Shown here: piece after piece, positions 1 to 8,300 of the stretch
Layout: every line of letters starts with the position of its first letter
How positions within the stretch are numbered: position 1 is the first letter of the stretch
Source: an uncultured Bacteroides sp.
Lineage (GTDB): Bacteria; Bacteroidota; Bacteroidia; Bacteroidales; Bacteroidaceae
Length of the DNA: 64,000 nucleotides
Assembly (NCBI GenBank): GCA_900555635.1
Contig: USLU01000024.1
Location: forward strand, 4,739-68,738
Reading direction: 5' to 3'
The notes under the pieces: model-generated
Databases searched by the model: none
Told to the model about the DNA's origin: nothing
What the model saw: the letters and a program-made list of their open reading frames with translations, nothing else
Position numbers and translations under genes: made by a program

Positions 1-268
1 AAAAGCAATTCCTAGCTTCATTGTATAAGTTTCCTATGTTTTCAGGAAGAAACAGAATAGAACTTCCGTATACTATACCTGGAGTTTGCTCACTTTCAGA
101 TTCATTTATGTATGTAGGTTTATTACAACAAGGACAGATTCTAACAAATTCCTCCGCTGAATACCCTGAATTATATTTTTCCCAACCAACATTTGATGCA
201 ACCTCCTTATTGCAATATCCACAGATAAAAGACAATGTCTTAGGAGTAGATGTAGATCCCCAACTCAT
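1..268 (-). CDS. Zinc-ribbon protein, probably DUF4145 family (3' end cut by window edge)
   Basis: The gene runs leftward and leaves the window. It begins MSWGSTSTPKTLSFICGYC and continues with a second cysteine pair, ICPCCNKPTYI, so C-x2-C (residues about 17-20) and C-x-C-C form a small zinc ribbon. The last visible residues, LPENIGNLYNEARNC, resemble the conserved entry to the helical part of DUF4145 proteins, which are often found in defence or mobile loci. An open frame on the opposite strand covers the same bases but has no recognisable motif and was set aside. The ATG is preceded by an A/T-rich leader typical of Bacteroides. The function is unknown; the family call is moderate because only 89 codons are visible. 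Confidence 0.6.
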   Translation of the reverse strand, partial: MSWGSTSTPKTLSFICGYCNKEVASNVGWEKYNSGYSAEEFVRICPCCNKPTYINESESEQTPGIVYGSSILFLPENIGNLYNEARNCF

Positions 269-321
269 AATATTATTAATTTATTAAATGCAAATATAAT
301 AACTATTACAAACATATTAGT

Positions 322-1209
322 ATGAATTTAAGAAAATCATCAAAGAAACAGGCTAAGATAAAGCTTGCTCTACAAGGCTGTACAGGTAGTGGCAAAACCT
401 ATTCTGCACTATTATTAGCCTATGGTCTGACTAATGACTGGACTAAAATAGCCATCATTGATAGTGAAAATGGAAGTGCTGATTTATATGCACACTTGGG
501 TAACTACAATGTATTACCCCTTCAAGACAACTTTACACCTGAGACTTATATTGAAGCTATAAAGGTGTGTGAGGATGCTAATATGGAGGTGATAATCATT
601 GATAGTATCTCTCAATGTTGGGAGAATCTTATAGAGTACCATGCTAACTTACAAGGCAATTCATTCACCAACTGGCAGAAGATTACACCAAGAATCAATG
701 CTTTCATGCAGAAGATTCTACAATCCCAAAGCCATGTCATTTGTACTATGAGGTGTAAGCAGGATTATGTACTTAGTGAAAAGAATGGCAAGATGATTCC
801 TGAGAAAGTGGGGTTAAAAGCAGTTATGAGAGATGGAATAGACTATGAGTTCACTATAGTTTTTGATATCAATATGAAGCATCAAGCTATAGTAAGCAAA
901 GATAGAACCAATCTATTTGTGAGTAAGCCTGACTTTACAATTACTCAAACTACAGGGCAAATAATACTTGATTGGTGTAACAATGGAGTAAACTTAGATG
1001 TGATAAAGCAAAAGATAGTACAAGCTAAAACCATTGAAGAACTTACCTCTATCTATCACCAATACCCTGAGTGGTATCAACAACTTACATCTGACTTTAT
1101 GCAGAAGAAAATGCAGCTACAAGAAGAAATTAATAAACCAACAATCAATTACTCACCTAATTTTATACATTATGGAAGCAATGCAATTAATACCAGTACA
1201 CAGAACTAA
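322..1209 (+). CDS. RecA-like P-loop ATPase of phage/mobile-element type (Sak4/AAA_24-like)
   Basis: The 295-residue protein has a Walker A loop GCTGSGKT at residues about 19-26, followed by a RecA-like strand (IAIIDSEN) and a Walker B strand ending VIIIDSIS near residue 95. This spacing and the short single-domain length fit the phage nucleotide-binding AAA_24/Sak4 group, ATPases that act with single-strand annealing or replication genes. The family is known to work on DNA in the cytoplasm; the exact role here is inference. It overlaps the start of the next gene by about 38 bases, so the two are probably translated together. The C-terminal part, with a short helical region after residue 230, is not recognised. 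Confidence 0.65.
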   Translation: MNLRKSSKKQAKIKLALQGCTGSGKTYSALLLAYGLTNDWTKIAIIDSENGSADLYAHLGNYNVLPLQDNFTPETYIEAIKVCEDANMEVIIIDSISQCWENLIEYHANLQGNSFTNWQKITPRINAFMQKILQSQSHVICTMRCKQDYVLSEKNGKMIPEKVGLKAVMRDGIDYEFTIVFDINMKHQAIVSKDRTNLFVSKPDFTITQTTGQIILDWCNNGVNLDVIKQKIVQAKTIEELTSIYHQYPEWYQQLTSDFMQKKMQLQEEINKPTINYSPNFIHYGSNAINTSTQN

Positions 1210-2221
1210 TATCTCTGTATTGGCTAACCAAAGGACTAATATTGAAACAATAATACCTATTGAAGTATTAGAGAATGAACCTACTAGCACTAGAAAAGGT
1301 AATAAATTACCATTCATAGAGGCTAACACCAAAGAGGTTACTATTGAGCATCTTAGAAATGATTGTGTAGTACCAGTATTCAGCAAGGATAATGAGATAA
1401 CTATCAGTCACCCTTCATTTATTGACACTGTTTGGGAAGCTGCCAATCAGATATTTCCCAATGAGAGAATTGAAGAACCTGCAATTAGAGTAAGCCATGT
1501 TATTAAAGGCAGAACACCCGAAGCTATTCATAAACCAGTGAAGGATTTACTTGAATCAGACAAGACTATTTACTATGAAAGAATGATGTTCTGTTTTGAA
1601 ATTCCCACTATCCATGAAGACATTGAAGGCAATAGCCTGAATCTTACTATTGGTGGTGTCAGGGCTTATAATCATGAGAACTTATACAGTAAGAAAGGTG
1701 TAGAAAAATTTAAGGTGTTTATTGGCTTCAAAAATCTTATATGCTGTAACATGTGTGTCTCAACTGATGGTTATAGGTCAGAGTTAAAGGTAATGAGCAC
1801 TACTGATTTACTTAACTCAGTGATGAGGCTATTTCAGGAGTACAACATATCCAAACACCTATACTACATGAGTGCTTACAAAGATAGTTATATGACTGAA
1901 AGCCAGTTTGCACAGTTCTTAGGTAAAAGTAGATTATATCAATATCTTCCAGTTGAACAGAAGAAAAGGCTACCTCAAATGCTGATGACTGATACACAGA
2001 TAGGTATTGTTGCTAAATCATACTATAGTGATGAAAACTTTGCTCTTCCTGACAATCAGAGTGCTATATCCATGTGGAATGTATATAATTTACTCACTGG
2101 GGCTAATAAAAGCAGCTACATAGATAACTTCTTGGATAGGTCACTGAATGCCACACAACTTACAGAAGGGCTAAATAAGGCTCTGTATGGCACTAATGAA
2201 TACAGCTGGTTTATCCAGTAA
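1172..2221 (+). CDS. DUF3871 family protein
   Basis: I recognise the DUF3871 pattern of Bacteroidales mobile elements: an N-terminal ISHPSFIDTVWEAA segment, then RVSHVIKGRTPEAIHKP, YYERMMFCFEIP, LTIGGVRAYN and FKVFIGFKNLICCNMCV. The frame stays open further upstream to 1034, but that part lies fully within the ATPase gene. ATG 1172 (MEAMQLIPVH) or ATG 1181 are the sensible starts; 1172 gives 349 residues. The function is not known. The tight overlap with the Sak4-like ATPase suggests a shared role in replication or recombination of the element (inference). No signal peptide or membrane segment is seen. Confidence 0.7.
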   Translation: MEAMQLIPVHRTNISVLANQRTNIETIIPIEVLENEPTSTRKGNKLPFIEANTKEVTIEHLRNDCVVPVFSKDNEITISHPSFIDTVWEAANQIFPNERIEEPAIRVSHVIKGRTPEAIHKPVKDLLESDKTIYYERMMFCFEIPTIHEDIEGNSLNLTIGGVRAYNHENLYSKKGVEKFKVFIGFKNLICCNMCVSTDGYRSELKVMSTTDLLNSVMRLFQEYNISKHLYYMSAYKDSYMTESQFAQFLGKSRLYQYLPVEQKKRLPQMLMTDTQIGIVAKSYYSDENFALPDNQSAISMWNVYNLLTGANKSSYIDNFLDRSLNATQLTEGLNKALYGTNEYSWFIQ

Positions 2222-2669
2222 CCAGTTATGATTAGTACTACTTCTTCAACCCCCACCTTATCTCACTTCTTATATCCATTATGTTAGGAAATTCTTGTTA
2301 GCCTCATTTACATCCTTATTTATAATATAGAGGTAAGTGAGAAAGGAGGCACTTGTATTCACTTCTCTTATAAAAAGAATATAGAAGTGAATACATTCAA
2401 TAACCTAACACCTTCAAGTGTCTCAGGCTAACCTGAGGAAAGTGTACATCTATCTTTTTAAATTTCTATTATATACTATAAGTTAGATGTACACAATAGC
2501 CTCTTAGTTCTGAAAATGAATTATAAGAGTGAGATTTGCAGGTAGATTGATAATCCTCTCATTAAACTAATCCATTTCAAGTGGTTAATGAAAGGTGATT
2601 AGATGAAGGAGTATTCATAGATTTACATTGAGGTCAATGCTTCATTGTATTGTAGTTTATTGTTGTTCA
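2222..2669. repeat. Non-coding block packed with inverted repeats
   Basis: No gene is supported here. Inverted repeats crowd the first 275 bases: TCTCACTT 2261-2268 with AAGTGAGA 2335-2342; TGTTAGG 2282-2288 with CCTAACA 2404-2410; GTATTCACTTCT 2355-2366 with its perfect complement 2383-2394 (12 bp); CTCAGG 2422-2427 with CCTGAG 2432-2437; GTGTACATCTA 2442-2452 with its perfect complement 2484-2494 (11 bp). The first two pairs interlock, so not all can form at once. This density is typical of an origin of transfer or replication, or of a structured RNA. Which one cannot be told from sequence alone. Confidence 0.6.
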
Positions 2670-2700
2670 AGCCTCAGCCTATAATAGGTTGGGGCTTTTA
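2670..2700 (+). terminator. Intrinsic terminator
   Basis: A 12-bp stem (2670-2681 with 2685-2696, two G-T pairs) has a 3-base loop and is followed by TTTTA. It would end transcription coming from the ATPase-DUF3871 genes and the folded block. Confidence 0.75.
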
Positions 2701-2713
2701 ATTTGATTGAGTT

Positions 2714-2806
2714 ATGACAGAATTTTATTTAATGATGAAATGGATTGTTTTTAATATAGTAGGTTTGGCAATATACCTATGGTTAGACGGAGATACTAAG
2801 AAATAA
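2714..2806 (+). CDS. Possible 30-residue membrane peptide
   Basis: A short frame begins with ATG 13 bases after the terminator and encodes one hydrophobic segment (VFNIVGLAIYLWL) with charged ends, finishing DGDTKK. It looks like a single-pass membrane peptide. There is no family match that I know. A Bacteroides-type -7 box lies just after its stop, so it is not clearly tied to the genes downstream. Whether it is translated is uncertain. Confidence 0.3.
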   Translation: MTEFYLMMKWIVFNIVGLAIYLWLDGDTKK

Positions 2807-2810
2807 AGAT

Positions 2811-2919
2811 TAACTTTGTAACACAAGAACATAGCCCATACCTATGGTACTAATATGGATTGAGACCTATTAAAAGTAGCTTTCAAATGATTGTTTATTT
2901 GTGGAAAGTCTTAACTTTG
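2811..2919 (+). promoter_or_regulatory. Two direct copies of a Bacteroides -7 element
   Basis: TAACTTTG occurs at 2811-2818 and at 2912-2919, each followed by a similar AACA run, and each fits TAnnTTTG. The second has a TTG at 2891-2893 in roughly the -33 position. They are the likely promoters for the structured leader and the genes from 3179 onward. Confidence 0.5.
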
Positions 2920-3004
2920 CAACAGAAACAATCAAATGATTGCTAATGAAATAGAAGTTTAACAAGACATATTAGAAAAAGAAGTGTTTGCTTCTTACTT
3001 GTGA

Positions 3005-3159
3005 AGTCCTAAAATCACCACTTTGAAGACTAACAATCACAGCAGTAAGGGAGTGAATGCTCATACCATCAGGTGTGGGCTTTCCTTGTTTGTGATTGTA
3101 GGTGTTGTGGTGATGCCTTGGACTCAGCAGGAAAGTACCACACTTTTTTTTGTGTGGTA
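3005..3159 (+). ncRNA. Structured leader RNA with a terminator-like hairpin and an alternative pairing
   Basis: Nested complementary segments are seen: AGTCC 3005-3009 with GGACT 3120-3124; ATCACCAC 3014-3021 with GTGGTGAT 3107-3114; CAATCACA 3034-3041 with TGTGATTG 3091-3098. A hairpin follows (TACCACAC 3137-3144 with GTGTGGTA 3152-3159) whose loop is a run of T. The segment GTGTGGGCTTTCCT (3073-3086) is also largely complementary to 3129-3143, so it competes with that hairpin. The stretch is open in the frame of the downstream gene, so it can be misread as its N-terminus. From memory, similar translated fragments turn up in other Bacteroides elements; that is unverified. Confidence 0.5.
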
Positions 3160-3178
3160 TGGCTATAAAAAGAAGAAT

Positions 3179-3826
3179 ATGAATTGGACTATTTTTATTA
3201 TTGCTATCATTATTCTTATATGGTTGCATCACCTCTATCAAAAGAAAATAGATAGAGAAGAAAGAAAAGCTAATGTTTCAAGTTGCTCTACAATTCCTCC
3301 TTGGCTTTCTCTACGACAGAAATTTAAGTCATACTTAGATTTTAAAGTTATAAAGGAATCTGCTTCAAGTTTACTAATTGCAAATAATAAGGGAGAAGAA
3401 TTTTACTTCCAAATGGTAGCTACTAACAATATAATTGTATATAGGGTAAATGGCATTATAAAAAAAGAATGGAAGTTTCCGTTTTGGGTTCATGAAAATA
3501 TAATGTATCATGATATAGACCAGTTTTATAAGAAAGAACTTCTAAAAAAAGCTTTACAGCCCAACATCCCATCTGTTACTTGGAAAGTGAAAGAAGAAAG
3601 AAAGTTTACACAAGAAGAAATAGATGCTGTTAGTCAAGCTATAGTAGTAGCCTCCCAATATGGCAACTCAGTAGAATTTACAATGAAACTAGGTGGTAGA
3701 TGCACATATATCCCACTTGATAAAAGTTCTAATATAAGTGTAGGAGAGATTGTTGATATGAAACAAGCCAAACTTCTAACATTGGAGAAAGAGGGAGAAA
3801 GTGATATTGTAAGAGTCAAAATATAG
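3179..3826 (+). CDS. Membrane-anchored protein of unknown function
   Basis: The 215-residue protein starts MNWTIFIIAIIILIWLHHLY, one N-terminal membrane anchor with no cleavage site, then a basic stretch (KKIDREERK) and a soluble remainder. The frame is open upstream to 3023, but that part is the folded leader, so I chose the ATG at 3179, just after the hairpin. No domain is recognised. Its stop at 3826 directly abuts the ATG of the protease-like gene, so the two are one transcription unit. Four small genes in a row here encode membrane or protease-like proteins, which suggests an envelope-associated function (inference). Confidence 0.6.
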   Translation: MNWTIFIIAIIILIWLHHLYQKKIDREERKANVSSCSTIPPWLSLRQKFKSYLDFKVIKESASSLLIANNKGEEFYFQMVATNNIIVYRVNGIIKKEWKFPFWVHENIMYHDIDQFYKKELLKKALQPNIPSVTWKVKEERKFTQEEIDAVSQAIVVASQYGNSVEFTMKLGGRCTYIPLDKSSNISVGEIVDMKQAKLLTLEKEGESDIVRVKI

Positions 3827-4231
3827 ATGAATATATGGCATTCCTTATATCATGGACTTAATCAAACCAAACTACCTATTATAGTGATTGAGATAGAGGA
3901 TAAGCACCTTTGTTTCATCTTAGATACTGGGAGTACATGTTGTTTGATTGATAGTAATGTAGTAGAATATTTCAAGGATATAGTAGAGCCTATTGGGGAT
4001 TACTGCATCAGTGGAATAGATGGAACTAAGCATAAGGTAGTTGTGGTTATTCTACCTTTCAACTTTGAAGGTTATACCTATAAGCCAAAGTTCTGTGTAC
4101 AGCCACTATCAGATGCTTTTAAAAGCATTGAAGAAGATAATGGAATACAAGTACATGGATTACTGGGTACTGACTTCCTAATAGAAAATAAATGGATTAT
4201 TGATTTCAAAGAACTTAATATACATAATTAA
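3827..4231 (+). CDS. Retropepsin-like aspartyl protease, single domain
   Basis: The 134-residue protein has FILDTGSTCCLID at residues about 29-41, the D-T-G-S active-site loop of retroviral-type aspartyl proteases, and GLLGTDFL near residue 115, the second signature of the retropepsin fold. Its length fits one retropepsin lobe that would act as a dimer. Such proteins occur in bacteria as small families of mostly unknown substrate. No signal peptide is present, so it is probably cytoplasmic or held by its membrane neighbours. It abuts the anchored protein upstream and lies one base from the membrane gene downstream, so it is co-transcribed with both. Confidence 0.65.
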   Translation: MNIWHSLYHGLNQTKLPIIVIEIEDKHLCFILDTGSTCCLIDSNVVEYFKDIVEPIGDYCISGIDGTKHKVVVVILPFNFEGYTYKPKFCVQPLSDAFKSIEEDNGIQVHGLLGTDFLIENKWIIDFKELNIHN

Positions 4232-4232
4232 G

Positions 4233-4601
4233 ATGTTATCACTTGTTTTATTACTTATAGTATTTTATTGCTTACACTTATTGCTCAAATGGCTATTGAG
4301 TAACAAGAGAGGAAGGTGGGTAACTATTACTCTATTTATACTTCATAGAATTATATATCTAATGATATATGTATTTAACTGGATTATAATAGTTAATGCA
4401 ATGCTAAATAGAATAGAGTTACTTATTGCTTTAGTGTTTACATTACCTATGGCTTGGTATATGGGGAAGGTTTGTTTACATGATATAAATATGCCTCAAA
4501 GAGTACAATGGTATCCTTTCTTTGGTAGATATTTTATCTTTTTTAAATGGAAAATTATCCAATGGAAATACACAGATAAAGATGAATTTACCATCTATTA
4601 A
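4233..4601 (+). CDS. Small integral membrane protein
   Basis: The 122-residue protein starts MLSLVLLLIVFYCLHLLLKW. Two further hydrophobic stretches follow (around WVTITLFILHRIIYLMIYVFNWIIIV, broken by a positive residue, and LLIALVFTLPMAWYMG), giving roughly three to four membrane spans, and a basic, aromatic tail. An in-frame ATG exists at 4200 inside the previous gene; ATG 4233 comes one base after the preceding stop and is preferred. The family is not recognised. It sits between the retropepsin-like gene and another small membrane gene. Confidence 0.55.
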   Translation: MLSLVLLLIVFYCLHLLLKWLLSNKRGRWVTITLFILHRIIYLMIYVFNWIIIVNAMLNRIELLIALVFTLPMAWYMGKVCLHDINMPQRVQWYPFFGRYFIFFKWKIIQWKYTDKDEFTIY

Positions 4602-4613
4602 AGATATTGAGTT

Positions 4614-4922
4614 ATGAAATATGAACCAAAGCCTCATGGGGATATTGATGAAGGGCAATCATTCATTGACCCATGGTTTAATTTAATAGGTTGGATAGTT
4701 ATTATTCTATGTGTATGGTATAATCAAAGCTATACTATTAAGAAGATGACTTATAAGCAACCAGAATTTTCATGGGAGAAGCCAATGAAGATAAAAATGT
4801 CATGGAGTAAAAGAAGTGTAATTATTCTCAAATGTCTAATTATTGATGTTATGAATAACCCTCGCTATACCCTTGGCTTCTGTGCCTTTCTATTATATCT
4901 GATTATTAGGTGTTTCATTTAA
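4614..4922 (+). CDS. Small membrane protein of unknown function
   Basis: The 102-residue protein has a polar N-terminus (MKYEPKPHGDIDEGQS), one clear span (LIGWIVIILCVWY, residues about 25-38), a basic middle section and a second span near the C-terminus (FCAFLLYLIIRCFI). It follows the previous gene by 12 bases and ends the row of small genes. I do not recognise it. It is the last gene before the attachment site. Confidence 0.5.
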   Translation: MKYEPKPHGDIDEGQSFIDPWFNLIGWIVIILCVWYNQSYTIKKMTYKQPEFSWEKPMKIKMSWSKRSVIILKCLIIDVMNNPRYTLGFCAFLLYLIIRCFI

Positions 4923-5036
4923 TAGGAAGAGAAGATTAATCAATATCACTTAAAGCTTACCTCTTCTAGTGGTATATGATAACTGCATTATAAACTCTAA
5001 ATAAAGAATTGAATTATGGAAAAGAAACAAGAAACT

Positions 5037-5110
5037 TAGCACTTCCAAGTGCTAGTATTGGCAATGTATAAACCTTGCCATTGTTGGTCAATAGTTGTTC
5101 TATTGACTAA
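5037..5110. repeat. Three consecutive hairpins beside the attachment site
   Basis: TAGCACTT 5037-5044 pairs with 5047-5054 over a two-base loop. TGGCAA 5059-5064 pairs with 5075-5080. TTGGTCAATAG 5084-5094 pairs with 5100-5110 (one wobble). None is followed by a clear T-run. They lie 55-130 bases from the tRNA-His segment; recombinase or excisionase binding, or transcript ends, are possible. The rest of 4923-5164 shows no gene. Confidence 0.5.
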
Positions 5111-5164
5111 TTCAAGAGAGTATTAACTTACTGACAAATACAGATATAAGTATAATAATATAGT

Positions 5165-5212
5165 AGATTGTGGTTCTGAATGTCGTGGGTTCGAGTCCCA
5201 TCAGTCACCCCA
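5165..5212 (+). pseudogene. 3' half of tRNA-His (attachment site, attR)
   Basis: The segment holds an anticodon loop TTGTGGT (5168-5174, anticodon GTG 5170-5172), the 3' anticodon stem, a T-arm (GTGGG 5185-5189, loop TTCGAGT, CCCAT 5197-5201), the acceptor strand CAGTCAC 5202-5208, the C73 discriminator found only in tRNA-His, and an encoded CCA 5210-5212. The 5' half is missing: no complement of the acceptor strand lies upstream, and the 5' anticodon stem matches only in its last three bases. This is what integration into a tRNA 3' end leaves at the far end of an element; the intact tRNA should lie at the other end. Confidence 0.85.
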
Positions 5213-5215
5213 AGA

Positions 5216-5253
5216 AATCCTTAATAATCAATAGATTATTAAGGATTTTTTTT
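5216..5253 (+). terminator. Intrinsic terminator of the tRNA-His unit
   Basis: A perfect 14-bp stem (5216-5229 with 5234-5247), a loop of AATA and a run of T. It lies four bases after the CCA and was probably the terminator of the original tRNA-His transcript. Confidence 0.85.
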
Positions 5254-5284
5254 GTTATAGGGGCTACTTTCAGGGCTGAGAAAC

Positions 5285-5322
5285 AAGTCCTATAAACCAT
5301 ACATCATCGGTTTATAGGACTT
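5285..5322 (-). terminator. Hairpin downstream of the PL8-GH78 gene
   Basis: A perfect 14-bp stem (5285-5298 with 5309-5322) with a 10-base loop lies 23 bases after the stop of the leftward operon. The T-run is poor on that strand, so it may act as a 3' stabiliser as well as a terminator. Confidence 0.6.
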
Positions 5323-5345
5323 ACCAAACTGATATCAAACGTTTC

Positions 5346-8300
5346 TTACTTATTCCAGTTCATCTTAAAGGAGAAATTATAAGTACCGGCTTGCAGGGTT
5401 AATGATAAAGGTCCCGGCAGCACATCAGGTAATTTCAAAACAGCCGTACTATTGGCAGGTATCACAACTTCTATTTGCAACTGATCGGATTTCACACTCC
5501 AATTGGAAACAATATCCCCATACATAGAGTTGTAATGCGCACGTACTTGTTTCGGACCATCTTTCGTTATCCAAGGAGCGATAACAAATTGGTTATATCC
5601 CGCCTCCGGTCGCCGAATACCTCCTAATGCTTCAATAAACCAACTGCCGATATACAGATAAGAACTATGCAGAGCAGAACCACGGCATTCCCAGTCCTCA
5701 AAAAGAGTACCACTGCCCAGTTTCAACATATTCCCCCAACCGGGAAAATCTTCTTTCATTGCCATTTCAAAAATCAGATCATTACGGTGATTATCCAGTA
5801 AGGTATGCATCAGGAAGGAACCGGCGGTAATACCTCCCCAAATGTGTCCTTTACGATTTACCGATATCTCCTGTTCAAGGCGTTTCCAAACCTTTGCTTT
5901 CAAAGGCTTTGGAGGCAGATCGACCATTATCGCTATAGCCAGATAGGAAGGGAATCCATTCACATAACTATTATCTGCCGAATTGAAGAAAGTAGCATGG
6001 ACAGCTTTACGAATTTTCGATGCACGTTTCCGATACGTCATTGCAACTGCCTTATGCCCCAATACATCCGCTATCTGAGCAGCTGTTTCAAGACTATAAA
6101 TCCAGTGACAATTATTAAAGAACAACGTTTCACGCGTATCGCCTAATGCCTTACCTTGTTTCTCCAAGGCAGACCTTTCGGGCCATACATTCGGCCAAAG
6201 CCAATCACCCAAGAAACTCCATTTACCACCCCAACGAGTCAGCATATCATTCTCAGACTTTGTTTCGACAAAGTCCAACCAACGCTGAATAGTCGGAAAA
6301 CTTTCCGAAAGAATACGCACATCTCCATACTGACGATAAAACTCCCACGGCAAAGTTATGCAAAAACCACTCCAGGAAGGCCCTCCACCACCGATACGGG
6401 TAGGTGCTGTATAGGGTACATTCCCTTCTTCATCCTGTACGTCACGCCAATCCTCCATCCATTTGTTATAGAAAGCTCCCAATTGATAATTTCCCATTGC
6501 AGTACGTGTAGTAGCCAACGCATCTCCACCATATCCGCAACGTTCACGGTGAGGGCAATCTACTACATAGTTTCCTAAACTCAAGTTCTCGAATGTCCAT
6601 AGGGTAGTGCGATAAATATCATTCAAAAAAGGAATATCACATTCAAATCCTCCTGTCCGGCGATAGTCAGGCCGAATCATCCATCCACGGATTTGTTCCA
6701 ATGCAGGCTTGCGACGAAGACCGGAAATTTGAACCCAACGCCCTGTCATATAATTAAAGCGGTTGCAGAAGACACCTTTGCGTTTCGATCCCACTTTATA
6801 GGTACTCTGAATGCCATAACTGCAAACATCCTTCTCCCGCTCAGAGAATTGGAAGAGAATGGAATCACCGGGTAAACCTTCGAGTTGCATCTCAAACCAG
6901 CCTGTATAATTTATCCCCATATCTACTCTGTAGACGCCGGGGCCTACCTCCTGTATAGACAACGGCTTTATCTCTTCAACCAAACGGTTTGGTTCTGTTC
7001 GGTCGGCAGAAACTTGGATTGCAGGATCATAAACCTTTGCCGCCCCCCAGCCGGAATCATTGAAACTTGCTTCATTCCAACCATCTATCTCTAATGCCGC
7101 ATCATAAAACTCCCCAGCAAAGTGATGTGCTTCCCAATAACCCGTCAGCATGTTCGGACTGGCGTGTACTTTCCATGTTTCATCTGATATGATCTGAAGT
7201 TTTTTGCCCGAAGACAAACTGATTTCCAGTTGAGCCAACACCATAGGTATAGCAGGTTTATCCTCCCTTTGATAGGCAGGGAAAACAGCCCAGGAAGTGC
7301 CCAACCACAAAGCAACCACATTTTTCCCAGGTTTCAGATAATCGGCAATATCATACGTCATGTAGCGGGCACGAGACTTATGGTCAGTTACAGATGGAGA
7401 CAAAACAGCATCTCCCACTTTCTGCCCGTTGACGTACAATTCATGATAACCAATAGAAGCCACATACATGATGGCATCTTGTGGCGCATCCGCCAAGGTG
7501 AACGTTTTACGCAACCAAGGGTCTTGCATTTTATTGTCAACACGTTTTCCACCTGCACTCTGCATCTCCATTTCGGCACTGCCTATCCATCTTGCAGCCC
7601 AATCATCTGCCAATAAGCCCATCCGCCAAAAAGCAGGAGCACTCCATGAAGACCATACTCCTTGAGCATCTTGAAAACGTACTTTCCAGTAACAGGCTTT
7701 ACCTGATGATAAGGGAGTACCGGCATAAGTTATATTCACTGATTCGGAAGAACGAATAGTGCCGCTATTCCATAAATCACCACTGTCTTGATCCAGTAAA
7801 GCCTGCGAACTTGACACCAAAACCTGATAAGCAGTCTGTTTCAGTCCACGAGCCAAAGAGGTAGTACCCAGTTTCCAGCTTAATCGCGGTTGCAATACAT
7901 CCAAGCCTAAAGGATTCTGTAGATATTCACATTGCAAGTCATACGGTTGGGAATCTGCTATTTCTACAGAAGCCGTACTTCCCATAAATGCATCTTTTGG
8001 AATGTCAATGCACACTTCTCTGCCATTCAGAGTGAGATAAACCCGCTTCTGACTAAATAGAGGGTCAGCAGCCCAAATCTTGAACTTACCGCTTTGTTGC
8101 TCTACATACACCATTGCCGGTCTATCCACGCTCAATGTCAGACCACTTTCTAATTCTACTTTCCCTGGATGATAAAATACGACTGCGTACATGTGGCGAG
8201 ATTTCACAGCTTGTACTTCCGGCGTATTCTTCACTATATGAATGGTTTGTGTTGTTGTAAATTTCTGGAATTCATCCAATGATTTATCAGGAACAATCAT

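Larger units (their letters stand above)
1..5212. mobile_element. Right end of an integrated mobile element (ICE/IME or prophage remnant)
   Basis: The stretch from the left window edge to the partial tRNA-His reads as accessory DNA. It holds a Sak4-like ATPase, a DUF3871 protein (a family of Bacteroidales mobile elements), small membrane proteins, a retropepsin-like gene and two large folded non-coding blocks. By eye it is richer in A+T than the pfl and efflux regions; this was not computed. Its right border is the tRNA-His 3' segment at 5165-5212. No integrase, relaxase or capsid gene is visible, so the class of element cannot be decided; those genes would lie left of the window. Confidence 0.75.

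Noticed and set aside
21..287. Open frame on the plus strand at the left edge
   Set aside because: The opposite strand encodes a zinc-ribbon protein with paired cysteines and a recognisable DUF4145-like end; the plus frame has no motif and is its shadow.
3023..3178. N-terminal extension of the membrane-anchored protein
   Set aside because: The stretch is a folded leader with several complementary segments and a hairpin; the ATG at 3179 directly precedes the membrane anchor.
5165..5212. Complete tRNA gene
   Set aside because: No 5' acceptor strand, D-arm or intact 5' anticodon stem lies upstream; only the 3' half is present.
6156..6578. Open frames opposite the large glycosidase genes (many between 5.8 and 34 kb)
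   Set aside because: They have no domain signatures or promoters and mirror the reading frames of well-supported genes.
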